Source: Saprospiraceae bacterium (GTDB lineage: Bacteria > Bacteroidota > Bacteroidia > Chitinophagales > Saprospiraceae). From it: a DNA stretch of 43,156 bases. The translations under genes were made by a program, and so were the position numbers. The stretch spans positions 1-43,156 of the forward strand of contig JAIBCI010000123.1 of the NCBI GenBank assembly GCA_019694255.1, given 5' to 3'. Shown here piece after piece: positions 35,017 to 43,137 of this stretch. The notes below the pieces were generated by a model. It was not told where the DNA came from. It did no database searches and was given only the letters and a program-made list of their open reading frames with translations. Numbering within the stretch: position 1 is the first letter of the stretch; every line of letters starts with the position of its first letter.

Positions 35017-35415
35017 TCACTGTACCAGTATTTTAAGATTTAGCTGGTTAATCAGCCCGTCGCGGTTGGTTATTGTAAAAGTGTAAACCGTGGATTGCCC
35101 GGAAGTTCCTGAAGTGGTAGCCGTATAAACGTAATGAAAATGATCTCCATCCGAACCGCTCAGATTCTGACTGTAAATTGATTCAAGTGGTCCCTGCTGA
35201 ATTGAGCGTGAAATATTAAACTTCTTGAGTACGTCCTTGCTTTCCGTTTTGCTGGCATGTATTCCAATGCTAAAGGATGTATTGGGTAATAACGTGGTAT
35301 CTGTTGAGACATAACCATTCCCGGTCTCAAATTCAATTTCTGGAAGTTTGCCTTCATCTGTTTCACAGGAAGAAAGAAAAGCGGTAGTTAACAACAGGAT
35401 GAAAAAGTATTTCAT
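35017..35415 (-). CDS. small lipoprotein encoded with a TonB-dependent receptor
   Basis: A 132-residue predicted lipoprotein: signal sequence with lipobox LSSC, lipidation at C17, then an acidic ETDEGKLPEIEFETG linker. The mature part is beta-rich, with SIGIHASKTESKDVLKKFNI and a closing YTFTITNRDGLINQLNLKI, similar in style to Ig-like domains of Bacteroidota lipoproteins. It lies 23 bp downstream of the receptor gene, so the two are probably one operon and the lipoprotein may help capture the same ligand. Its function is otherwise unknown. Confidence 0.75.
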   Translation of the reverse strand: MKYFFILLLTTAFLSSCETDEGKLPEIEFETGNGYVSTDTTLLPNTSFSIGIHASKTESKDVLKKFNISRSIQQGPLESIYSQNLSGSDGDHFHYVYTATTSGTSGQSTVYTFTITNRDGLINQLNLKILVQ

Positions 35416-35438
35416 TTATTAATTTAGTTCAAGCAAAG

Positions 35439-37469
35439 TTAAATTTTATAAATAACCTGCAATGAAATATTTCTTCCCATATTATAAATTCCCAATGCAG
35501 CAAGTCTTGAAAGGTGATCAGCGTACGCCTTGTTCAGCAAATTTCGAGCAGTCAATGAGATTTGTACCAAACTTTTTTGGTAAGGTAGTGAATACATTAT
35601 TCCGCTGTCCAGCAGAAAATAACCCTTGGATGAAAGCTCGTTTTCGGCAATTTTATTTTGAGCACTTACGATCTGCGAACCAACAAAAAAGTTCAATGGT
35701 CTTTTTAGATTATCACAGTGAAAATTCAGTGTGGTACTCATTTTTTGAGGAGGCAGGAACGGAGTATATTGTCCATCCAGCGTTCGGCTGATCATGTTGG
35801 CATAAGCCAGATCGAGATTTATCTTTCTGTTAAGTATGATGGAGAGTAGTGATTCCAGCCCGTATTGTCGGGCATCTTTTTGCTTATATCGAAAAACCGG
35901 AAATCCAAACCAGTCTGCGGAGGTGGGTGACAAGTAGATAAAACCACTGAAATAATTGTAAAAGGGACTTAAGCTGAATTTAAGGTGCCTGGATTTGAAG
36001 ATGGCGCTACAATTGACCGAAAACACCTGTTCATTTTTTAAGTCGGGATCGCCAATTTCAAAGGTAAAGACACCTTCATGCAAACCATTGGAAGAAAGCT
36101 CGGCAAGATTGGCAATTCTGACACCGGTAGCCAGATTGCCCTTGACTTGAAATCGCGATTGAGGAAAATAAGTAAAACCGGTGTATGCATTGTAATAAGG
36201 TGAAAATTTTCTAAAGACATGTATTTCACGCTCCGGAGTATTCACGCCTGGTGTACGAAATGTGTGAATCAGTTTTTCACCTATACCTATTCCGTTTTCA
36301 ATGACCAGGTGAGGATGTATGCTGGTCTCCAGGTATCCGCTCAGATTGGCTTCCTGATTCAATGCATCCGGAATAATTTTCCGCGCGCCATAATTCTTAT
36401 TGTTTGATACAAGGAACAAATTTGAGATGATCAGCTTATTGGTCGGGTTGAGATTGAGTTCAAGTCTGGCAATATATTGCCATGTCAGCAAATGCATATT
36501 AAGACTGATTGCGCCACTACCCTCATTTTCCAAACGGTTGTTGGATTGTAGGCCTGTGTTCAATTGTAGTAATGTATTCCGGTTCAGCTGGATGGAATTC
36601 TGAGAAGTAGCTGAATTGATTAAAACGTAATGTGCAGGATTAACTCCAAGATTTCGGCTCCAACGCTGATCTCTGACAACAATACTATCCAGGTCATTAA
36701 GGATAAATCCGGCACGGTTGAAAGATGATTGCAGGTTATTGGTACTCGTCCATGTCTTCTTCCTGAAGCCATACCTCCATCGCAATTGATAGGCATCAGC
36801 GCGTGAATTTATAACTCTGTTATGACGTCCATCTGAATAATCAGCATAATTTTCTGCAGAAGCTAAAAACTTCCACTGCCTGTTGTAACGAAACCTGCCT
36901 GTGGAATAAAATGAAGATACACCAAGTGTATTGGAATGAATTTGTAGGCCTGCTTCTGAATGCAAAAAGCTATCTTGTGGAAACTCACTGTCGATCACAT
37001 TGATGACACCACCTATCGCTTCAGTACCATAGAGAATACTAAAAGGTCCACGAATAATTTCAATATCACCTATTCCATTTAGACTCAGGCCAAGGCTATG
37101 CTCATCCTGCCATTGCTGATTGTCGAATCGTAATCCATTTAATAAGACTAGAATTCTATTTCCATACAACCCGCGAATGACGGGTTTGGATATGCCGGCT
37201 CCCGTGCTCAATTGCGAAATTCCCGGAACTGAAGACAAAAAATCTGTAATGTCCCTTCGGCCAGTTGTGTTTTGTATTTTTATAGGTAATTGTTCTATAT
37301 TGTAAGAAGTCATCGTGCCTGGCTCGAGTCGATAACCCGTTACAGTCATTTCTTCCAGAATCGAATGAAGTGAATCAACAGACGGATTTTGTGCTGAAGT
37401 TTCAAAAATCAGGGTAATAACTGAAGAGACAAGTAACAGCAATTTACGAAGCATATGGCTAGACTTCAT
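35439..37469 (-). CDS. TonB-dependent outer-membrane receptor
   Basis: A 676-residue outer-membrane receptor for energised uptake. The signal peptide is at 1-26. The TonB-box region precedes the plug (about 45-165), which shows LSSVPGISQLSTGAG, VIRGLYGNRILVLLNGLR and the conserved IEIIRGPFSILYGTEAIGG. The remainder is a beta-barrel with many alternating aromatic strands and the late NLLNKAYADHLS segment, then a final strand. There is no N-terminal carboxypeptidase-like domain, unlike SusC receptors, and no SusD neighbour. Size and type fit a receptor for a metal complex, haem, siderophore or cobalamin, but the sequence does not decide which. A TACATTTG element lies upstream. Confidence 0.92.
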   Translation of the reverse strand: MKSSHMLRKLLLLVSSVITLIFETSAQNPSVDSLHSILEEMTVTGYRLEPGTMTSYNIEQLPIKIQNTTGRRDITDFLSSVPGISQLSTGAGISKPVIRGLYGNRILVLLNGLRFDNQQWQDEHSLGLSLNGIGDIEIIRGPFSILYGTEAIGGVINVIDSEFPQDSFLHSEAGLQIHSNTLGVSSFYSTGRFRYNRQWKFLASAENYADYSDGRHNRVINSRADAYQLRWRYGFRKKTWTSTNNLQSSFNRAGFILNDLDSIVVRDQRWSRNLGVNPAHYVLINSATSQNSIQLNRNTLLQLNTGLQSNNRLENEGSGAISLNMHLLTWQYIARLELNLNPTNKLIISNLFLVSNNKNYGARKIIPDALNQEANLSGYLETSIHPHLVIENGIGIGEKLIHTFRTPGVNTPEREIHVFRKFSPYYNAYTGFTYFPQSRFQVKGNLATGVRIANLAELSSNGLHEGVFTFEIGDPDLKNEQVFSVNCSAIFKSRHLKFSLSPFYNYFSGFIYLSPTSADWFGFPVFRYKQKDARQYGLESLLSIILNRKINLDLAYANMISRTLDGQYTPFLPPQKMSTTLNFHCDNLKRPLNFFVGSQIVSAQNKIAENELSSKGYFLLDSGIMYSLPYQKSLVQISLTARNLLNKAYADHLSRLAALGIYNMGRNISLQVIYKI

Positions 37470-37500
37470 GGATTAATTTGAATGTGATCATTCGATGAAG

Positions 37501-37508
37501 CAAATGTA
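37501..37508 (-). promoter_or_regulatory. -7 element of the TonB-dependent receptor operon
   Basis: Read on the minus strand this is TACATTTG, matching TAnnTTTG, 31 bp before the ATG at 37469. No -33 motif is seen. I see no clear Fur-like palindrome here. Confidence 0.45.
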
Positions 37509-37886
37509 ATTATTTTGCACATAGACTGATAGTCAGTAATTATTGATTATTTATTCACTGCAGCGTGTTCAACTGAATTGGATAAGTAAAAAGCATTTGC
37601 GGAATGATTACAAGAATCATTCATACAGCTAAAAAAATAGCGCAGTCATTGTGTCATATTTTGAGAGTGTGGGCATTCTTGTTGATATAACAAATATCAT
37701 TTGAAGCAAGGGAATAATATAATTTTAGTAATCTATGCCAGTATTTAGAAATAAAGTTGATATTCATTCAGACGAATATTAGCTTTTGAAATTTGCATGA
37801 ATTAAATCGTGTGAATTTAAATTTGGTATGTGATATCCTTTAAGTTGCGCAAGGAGTTCTTAACGGGCATGGAAAATAGTGCGATT

Positions 37887-37917
37887 TTAATCTGAATAAA
37901 TACCAATTCAGTATTAA
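37887..37917 (-). terminator. weak 3' hairpin after the repeat-protein gene
   Basis: TTAATCTGAAT (37887-37897) pairs with ATTCAG, a bulged T, and ATTAA (37906-37917) around an eight-base loop, 7 bp downstream of the stop on the minus strand. No T-run follows, so it may be a transcript-stabilising end rather than a terminator. Confidence 0.3.
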
Positions 37918-37924
37918 GATTTAA

Positions 37925-39367
37925 TTACCTGCCGCCTTTCAAACGGTCTGTAAGTGCCTTGAATTCCTTGAGCTTGCCTTTGGCCAGGAGATCGGCCTGT
38001 TTTGGCCATGATCCTGGATCATGCATGCGGAATCTTGTGCCGCCGCTGTCCATAATTTTTTGAATTTTGGAAACTGAAGTTTTGGCCAATTGAGCGTAAT
38101 TAATTATGCCAGCTTTATTCAATACTTTCGCAATAGCAGGCCCAATCCCCTCGATATTGGTCAGATCATCTTTTGGTACTTTAACAGGCGCCTGTGGCGT
38201 AATTTCTACCAACACTTTTCTTCTTCCTTTGGATGAACTCGCTTGAGAAGTTGAAGACACGGCTTTCTTTTTTTCTGAGTTTATTTCAGGCGCAATCCCT
38301 GACGTTGTTTTTTTGACTGCACGAGATTTCAAGGCAGAGGCCGGCACCTCGACGATTCTTTCAACTGCTCGGATAACCTCCACAGGTTTTTCGATTTCGC
38401 GGATGACTTCCACGGGCACTTCGACGATTCTTTCAATTTCTCGGATGACCTCCACAGGTTTTTCGATTTCGCGGACGACTTCTACGGGCACTTCGACAAT
38501 TCTTTCAATTTCTCGGATGACCTCCACAGGTTTTTCGATTTCGCGGATGACTTCCACGGGCACCTCGACGATTTTTTCAACTTCTCGGATGACCTCGACA
38601 GGTTTTTCGATTTCGCGGATGACTTCCACGGGCACCTCGACGATTTTTTCAATTTCTCGGATGACCTCGACAGGTTTTTCGATTTCGCGGATGATTTCCA
38701 CGGGCACCTCGACGATTTTTTCAATTTCTCGGATGACCTCCACAGGTTTTTCGATTTCGCGGATGACTTCTACAGGTACCTCGACGATTTTTTCAACTTC
38801 TCGGATGACCTCCACAGGTTTTTCGATTTCGCGGATGACTTCCACAGGCACCTCGACGATTCTTTCGACTTCTCGGATGACTTCTACGGGGACTTCTACG
38901 ATTTTTTCGACTTCTTTCGGTTTGGCATTGAGTGATTCCTTTAATTCGGCAAGTTCTTTGTTATATTGAAGGGTCAGCGTTTCTTTTTCAGAAAGCGTTG
39001 CCCTGAAGGTTTGTCGCAATTCATTATATTGAGCAACTTGTGCGGCCAGTTGTGACTGGATATTTTTTTCCCGTTGTAATGTATCCTCCTGTGCCAAATG
39101 CAGTACATCATATTTCGCTTTGAGCTCACGGTGATGATTGATCAGTGTCTCTTGTTGTTCTGTCAGTTTATTGATATCGCCGAGGGCTGATGAATGATAT
39201 TTCTCAAGTTCTGAATATTGCAGGTCTTTTTGGTGAAAGTCTGTGTACAGTTCTGCATACTTGCTTTCAAGCATGCTGAACGGTTTATTTCTCATTAACC
39301 ACGCAATGATGCCGCCGAGGACTGCCGCACCGAGACCGGTGATTAAAGGTATCAGATAACAACTCAT
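37925..39367 (-). CDS. membrane-anchored coiled-coil protein with 24-residue repeats and C-terminal helix-hairpin-helix domain
   Basis: A 480-residue protein, function unknown. One N-terminal membrane helix (about 5-25) is followed by basic residues (RNK), which predicts the rest to be cytoplasmic. Residues 33-150 form a coiled coil. Residues about 152-345 are the repeat region: after a shorter entry unit, seven 24-residue units begin with EKPVEVIRE from residue 182, each made of a 10-residue part (EKPVEVIREI) and a 14-residue part (EKIVEVPVEVIREI). A Lys/Ser-rich linker leads to a C-terminal domain (about 400-480) with DLTNIEGIGPAIAKVLNKAG, then MHDPGSWPKQADLLAKG. This is the helix-hairpin-helix domain also found appended to some L21 ribosomal proteins and membrane proteins. 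It lies 9 bp after an OmpA-like gene. Confidence 0.82.
   Translation of the reverse strand: MSCYLIPLITGLGAAVLGGIIAWLMRNKPFSMLESKYAELYTDFHQKDLQYSELEKYHSSALGDINKLTEQQETLINHHRELKAKYDVLHLAQEDTLQREKNIQSQLAAQVAQYNELRQTFRATLSEKETLTLQYNKELAELKESLNAKPKEVEKIVEVPVEVIREVERIVEVPVEVIREIEKPVEVIREVEKIVEVPVEVIREIEKPVEVIREIEKIVEVPVEIIREIEKPVEVIREIEKIVEVPVEVIREIEKPVEVIREVEKIVEVPVEVIREIEKPVEVIREIERIVEVPVEVVREIEKPVEVIREIERIVEVPVEVIREIEKPVEVIRAVERIVEVPASALKSRAVKKTTSGIAPEINSEKKKAVSSTSQASSSKGRRKVLVEITPQAPVKVPKDDLTNIEGIGPAIAKVLNKAGIINYAQLAKTSVSKIQKIMDSGGTRFRMHDPGSWPKQADLLAKGKLKEFKALTDRLKGGR
38333..38914 (-). repeat. 72 bp in-frame tandem repeat array
   Basis: DNA encoding the repeat region of the preceding entry. 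Units of 72 bp are nearly identical at nucleotide level, with most differences at third codon positions (for example ttcgcggatgac versus ttctcggatgac). The near identity suggests recent duplication or gene conversion, so copy number may vary between strains. It is coding sequence, not a CRISPR array. Confidence 0.85.
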
Positions 39368-39376
39368 ATTCGGAAT

Positions 39377-39877
39377 TTAAGGTGATTGAATAACGATGGG
39401 TACAAAACCCGCGAGAATTTTATTTTGCCTGATTGGCAAAGCGGAGTCGCGTAGACTGGCCTTGAGGAGTTGTTCACCGCGGACACCCTTCGATAAATAG
39501 ATCTTTTCGATTGCTCTTGCTCGCTCCATTCCAAGGTCGGAGGATGATCTTTCAACCTCGTCAGGATGGTAACGGCAGACGATTTTAAGTTTTTTGGATG
39601 GATTGTTTTTTAAAAATGTGGACGTTTGCTGCAAGGCTTGTTCAAGTTCTACGGGTAAAGGCAGTGCGTAATTGGAGGTGGATTTATAAAACTCAAAATT
39701 GAAGGGAATACGGATATTAAGTCCTGTATCCTTGAGCACTATCCCATGAAAGTAGTGTCGGTGCGGGACCTGCTGTTTGACAGGGATTGGATTACAGCAA
39801 CGATCCTCATACATTAGCGCGCCCTGGGTGATCCATGCAATGAGAAGTGCTACATACAAGCCAGGATGATTGTTCAT
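39377..39877 (-). CDS. OmpA-like domain protein with N-terminal membrane anchor or signal
   Basis: A 166-residue protein with an N-terminal hydrophobic stretch (about 7-23). A divergent OmpA-like peptidoglycan-binding domain fills about residues 75-160: LEQALQQTSTFLKNNPSKKL, IVCRYHPDE, then LGMERARAIEKIYLSKGV. The aspartate in the HPDE segment and the arginine of the LGxxRA helix match the two residues that bind diaminopimelate in OmpA/Pal domains, although the usual T-D and N-x-x-L contexts are altered. The gene ends 9 bp before the repeat-protein gene, so they form one operon. Assignment to OmpA family is by motif and moderately sure. Confidence 0.68.
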   Translation of the reverse strand: MNNHPGLYVALLIAWITQGALMYEDRCCNPIPVKQQVPHRHYFHGIVLKDTGLNIRIPFNFEFYKSTSNYALPLPVELEQALQQTSTFLKNNPSKKLKIVCRYHPDEVERSSSDLGMERARAIEKIYLSKGVRGEQLLKASLRDSALPIRQNKILAGFVPIVIQSP

Positions 39878-40254
39878 TGTCGGCTGATTTATATACTATG
39901 ATCCCTCCGGCAATTCCGGAGGAGTATCCACCTATACTTCAAATCCTATGCCAATTATTTATTATGCATAAATAACATAAAATGAATAATATACATATTA
40001 TATAAAAGTGATATTTTAGGTAAAAAAACTTGGAACGAAAGTTATTCAAACTCTTTCCCAGAATTTCGGGACTGATTCATATACAATATCAGATCTGATC
40101 GTAAGTGCCATTTCACATGACATGCAATTGGGGTTCACTCAAGCATCAGACAGCGGTTTGTTAAGGATATTATGACATTCAGAAATGCAACATGTAAAGT
40201 CCGCTTCTCAGCAAGAAATCAAATTTGGAAACGACCCAAAATCCTCGTTGTGAA
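39878..40254. other. intergenic region without a supported gene
   Basis: 377 bp between the stop of the PKD protein gene and the start of the OmpA-like gene, both on the minus strand. Apart from the GC-rich inverted repeat at 39904-39922 and an AT-rich stretch (39955-40025) I see nothing. Confidence 0.5.
39904..39922. promoter_or_regulatory. perfect GC-rich inverted repeat upstream of the OmpA-like gene
   Basis: CCTCCGG and CCGGAGG form a perfect seven-base-pair stem with a five-base loop, 26-45 bp upstream of the ATG on the minus strand. No T-run is on either side, so it is a leader hairpin or an operator rather than a terminator. Confidence 0.35.
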
Positions 40255-42528
40255 TTAGCGAATCAAAGTAAAAATATTCTTTTCACGGGTTAAAGGATAT
40301 CGGTTTCGCTGAAATTCGAGCGTATAGATGTACACGCCACCTTCTGCGTCCTTCGCATTTGAAAATTTTCCATTCCATCCGCTTTTCGGATCACTGGTCT
40401 CGAAAATTAAGCCACCCCAGCGATCGTAGACAGCCAAACGATAGGACAAAAGGTCATTGATCTGGCCAACTGGTTGGAAGAGTTCATTCAGTCCATCTCC
40501 ATTCGGGGTAAATGCATTGGGCATATATAAACTGAAATCTCTGAAAACATAAACTTCCCGATCAATCGTGTCCGTGCACAGAAACTTGTCGCTAACGATC
40601 AGGCGGATACTGTGATATCCGGTATCTTCGAAAGTATAAAACAAATCTTTGTCAAAATAATAATCCTTGCCATCGACAATCCAGGTCCGTCCTATGGTCT
40701 GCAGGGTGGAATCGTAACCTTTGACCGTTGCGTTATTGATATTTAGCCGAAGCGGATCCAAAGAAGCAACAGCAGAAGGGGGTGGATAGACTTTGATGAT
40801 GCGGTCAAAACGTCCCTCACTAAAACATCCCAAGGGCGACCTGACCTGAAGCGAAAGACCATACTCGCCAATAGTATCAAAAGTATGATTGACAGTGATA
40901 CCGTCGGCAGAAGTACTGTCACTAAATATCCAGTGAAACTTGTAACTACTGTCTGTCGGAAAGGAAACGTTTTTAAAATTAACGGTGAGTGGGACACATC
41001 CCTCATTTGTACTTGGCCTGAAAACAATAACATCCGGCGCAGGAAACCATTTTATTTTTTTCGTAGTATTATTCTTGCATCCGTAATTATCCGATATATC
41101 GAGCCTAACAGCATATTCATCCGGATGGATGTACTGCAGATTAAAGTTCTGTTCGAAAGATTTAAATCCGTCGCCAAGATCCCAACTCCAGGTCTGAATT
41201 GCACTGTGTGGGGAGGTGGAAAGATTTTTAAAGCTGACAGGCCCTGCTTTGCAACTATCAAATGAAAATGAGAAGTCTGCTTTAAGGTCCTTAATGACCT
41301 GAATGTGAAATGCCACCGTATCGCTGCAATTGGTACCGGGGTTCAGGAATAAATGTCCATCATGAGGTCCTCCTTCTGAAAATCGAAGAAGTGGATTCCA
41401 TAAAGTCGACTGAACTGTTTGTCCACCGGTCTGGTATTCCCAGAGAATGTCGTTGATAAATTGTTGCTGGTAGGAACCATTATCCATCTGGAACGAATCT
41501 GCGTTACAAATGAGTATTTCGTAATTCTGCCTGCTGACTTCTTTGCCTGAGTTCAATGCGGCCACCACGGTACCCTGGCAACTTGCAACATTGAATTGAA
41601 AATCTCTCCTGATGGTAGAAAGTAGTGTTCCATTTCGATATTCGGAACAGCACACAGTCATAACGAATTGTCCCTGTACATTAGGCTCACCGGTTATCAA
41701 GCCGGTTATCGAATTAATGCTGACCGGAGGATTGCCTCCCATTGGAAAGAGGTAACCGTACTGAGGAGCCTTAAAATTGACCGGCGTAAAAGGAGGAGGG
41801 CAGTCAGGAGTAGGTGTCACGGAATTGCAATTACCGCCACCGCCGCCACCGCCGCCGCCGGAGCCACCCCCTGCAAATGGTTCACAGAAACTATAAACCA
41901 GCAGATCGCCATCCTTGTCTATGGCTGAATGATCAAAATTCAAAGGATTGTTGACACAAATGACTGTGGGAGGGAAATTTTTAAACTGTGGACTCGAGTT
42001 ACACCATTTCTGGGCTTCCGGACTGATGCTGACGGTAAATGTAGCACCGGTATTCCCTGGATTGAGAATGTTGGTGATGGTATTGTTTCGGCAACATCTT
42101 TGCCAGACAATAACATATTCCTGATTAATAATCGGTAGTTCGACTTCGTAAGTATAGAGGCCCTGTTCGACACAAATATCCGGAGGAATGATGAGGCAAG
42201 GGTAAGACGGCGCAGCGATCGAATCCGGACCCTGAAAAGTCTGAATGGAATATTCGCCTTGGTTGGCATTCCCCTTGACCTGCGTGTAGCCATTGCCTGT
42301 ACTGTTTTTTCGGTAGATTGAAAATCCTAAGGGGCGGTCAAATCCGGCGGCATTCTGTTGAGGCCTGCAATCTCTATAAAGCTTAATCGTGATCAGATAC
42401 TTCCTGAAAGTAGAATCCTTTCCGTATCCGAGGCATTCATAATACATTTCACCGCCGATAATATGGGCGGCTTTACTCCCGGGAATCAGTATAAAAACCA
42501 AAAGGAGGACTGTAAGGTATTTTTTCAT
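40255..42528 (-). CDS. secreted PKD-domain protein with gliding-motility (T9SS type B) C-terminal domain
   Basis: A 757-residue surface or secreted protein. A signal peptide (about 1-20) is followed by an N-terminal domain (21 to about 320) that begins AHIIGGEMYYECLG and contains ITIKLYRDCRP; this is a common N-terminal module of large Bacteroidota surface proteins. It is interrupted by a poly-glycine tract after residue 218. Two PKD-like domains follow (about 425-490, SWDLGDGFKSFEQNF; about 510-580, HWIFSDSTSADGITVNHTF). A type B T9SS domain ends the protein (YMPNAFTPNGDGLNELFQP, then YDRWGGLIFETSD). It would be exported and carried to the cell surface; the ligand is unknown. A good promoter lies upstream. 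Confidence 0.92.
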   Translation of the reverse strand: MKKYLTVLLLVFILIPGSKAAHIIGGEMYYECLGYGKDSTFRKYLITIKLYRDCRPQQNAAGFDRPLGFSIYRKNSTGNGYTQVKGNANQGEYSIQTFQGPDSIAAPSYPCLIIPPDICVEQGLYTYEVELPIINQEYVIVWQRCCRNNTITNILNPGNTGATFTVSISPEAQKWCNSSPQFKNFPPTVICVNNPLNFDHSAIDKDGDLLVYSFCEPFAGGGSGGGGGGGGGNCNSVTPTPDCPPPFTPVNFKAPQYGYLFPMGGNPPVSINSITGLITGEPNVQGQFVMTVCCSEYRNGTLLSTIRRDFQFNVASCQGTVVAALNSGKEVSRQNYEILICNADSFQMDNGSYQQQFINDILWEYQTGGQTVQSTLWNPLLRFSEGGPHDGHLFLNPGTNCSDTVAFHIQVIKDLKADFSFSFDSCKAGPVSFKNLSTSPHSAIQTWSWDLGDGFKSFEQNFNLQYIHPDEYAVRLDISDNYGCKNNTTKKIKWFPAPDVIVFRPSTNEGCVPLTVNFKNVSFPTDSSYKFHWIFSDSTSADGITVNHTFDTIGEYGLSLQVRSPLGCFSEGRFDRIIKVYPPPSAVASLDPLRLNINNATVKGYDSTLQTIGRTWIVDGKDYYFDKDLFYTFEDTGYHSIRLIVSDKFLCTDTIDREVYVFRDFSLYMPNAFTPNGDGLNELFQPVGQINDLLSYRLAVYDRWGGLIFETSDPKSGWNGKFSNAKDAEGGVYIYTLEFQRNRYPLTREKNIFTLIR
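41834..41871 (-). repeat. GGN trinucleotide tract coding poly-glycine
   Basis: A run of GGC/GGT codons gives about a dozen glycines with one serine in the PKD protein. Being in frame, expansion or contraction would change only the length of a flexible loop. Confidence 0.7.
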
Positions 42529-42548
42529 TCACCAGGATTAACTGGGTT

Positions 42549-42579
42549 CAAAAATAAGAAAAGACGTCTATTCGACAAT
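42549..42579 (-). promoter_or_regulatory. promoter of the PKD/T9SS cargo gene
   Basis: Read on the minus strand: ATTG at 42576-42579, a 19 bp spacer, then TATTTTTG at 42549-42556. It lies 20 bp upstream of the ATG at 42528. Good fit to the Bacteroidota consensus. Confidence 0.55.
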
Positions 42580-42655
42580 AATAAGGAACAACTCACTTGT
42601 TTGTACCCAAATCCAATGCTTTTATTGAACGTACACTTATGTGACACATTTGTAC

Positions 42656-42663
42656 TAGTTTTG
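42656..42663 (+). promoter_or_regulatory. -7 element before the zinc-binding protein gene
   Basis: TAGTTTTG matches TAnnTTTG and ends 13 bp before the ATG at 42677. No -33 motif at the expected spacing. Confidence 0.4.
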
Positions 42664-42676
42664 TCAAAAATAAGCT

Positions 42677-43048
42677 ATGTTACACACCACCACCACGCAA
42701 TGCCTTATTTGCGGAAGTCCGATTATCGGACGTCGCGATAAGCGATTCTGTACCGACAGTTGTCGAAGTATTTATCACCAGGAGCACAAAAAGTTAGATC
42801 CTCCGGCTATCAAATTCATTAATTCTAAGTTGAAGAAAAACCGTCAAATTCTGGTAAGCCTTAATCCGGAAGGCAAGCGTACGTTGCCGAGAGAATCCCT
42901 GAGCAGGGCGGGGTTTGATTTTAATTATTGTACACATCGATTTGTCAGCCGTAAAGGTATCCAGTACAATTTTTGTTATGATCAGGGGTATGCCTTATTC
43001 GATGACCACATGGTTTTGCTGGTGCGCCAGGAGATTCAGGTTCACTAG
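42677..43048 (+). CDS. small zinc-ribbon protein, conserved in Bacteroidota
   Basis: A 123-residue soluble basic protein. The N-terminus carries a C-x2-C-x12-C-x3-C metal site (C9, C12, C25, C29, in CLICGSPI and RRDKRFCTDSC), similar to DUF2116-like zinc ribbons. The remaining part (about 45-120) has LPRESLSRAGFDFNYCTHRF followed by QYNFCYDQGYALFD, which I know as a conserved pattern in small Bacteroidota proteins of unknown function. The start is the ATG at 42677, with a TAGTTTTG element upstream. A nucleic-acid-related role is only a guess from the zinc ribbon and basic charge. Confidence 0.8.
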   Translation: MLHTTTTQCLICGSPIIGRRDKRFCTDSCRSIYHQEHKKLDPPAIKFINSKLKKNRQILVSLNPEGKRTLPRESLSRAGFDFNYCTHRFVSRKGIQYNFCYDQGYALFDDHMVLLVRQEIQVH

Positions 43049-43137
43049 AAAAATTGTTAGAAATTACTTAAATTTATAGAGATTTTTGAACCACAATGCC
43101 ATCCCAGCGTTAATGGAGCCTAAACTAAAATTTAAGT

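Larger units (their letters stand above)
37470..37924. other. intergenic region between receptor and repeat-protein genes
   Basis: 455 bp. The left end holds the receptor promoter; the right end holds a hairpin just after the stop of the repeat-protein gene (37887-37917, 11 pairs with one bulge). In between I see no gene: a 28-codon frame at 37604-37690 has no supporting features. Confidence 0.5.

Noticed and set aside
35439-37469. SusC-type glycan receptor
   Set aside because: No N-terminal carboxypeptidase-like domain, shorter than SusC proteins and no SusD neighbour.
37604-37690. 28-codon plus-strand frame (MITRIIHTAKK start)
   Set aside because: Too short and without any promoter or conserved feature; could be revisited if homologues exist.
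38333-38914. Possible CRISPR-like array
   Set aside because: Units are contiguous 72 bp repeats without unique spacers and are in frame inside a protein gene.
38313-38969. Long plus-strand open frame encoding Ser/Thr/Arg-rich repeats (ISRMTSTGFS)
   Set aside because: It is the antisense shadow of the 72 bp repeats in the minus-strand gene; the low-complexity product has no signal or promoter, while the minus-strand product has membrane, coiled-coil and helix-hairpin-helix parts.
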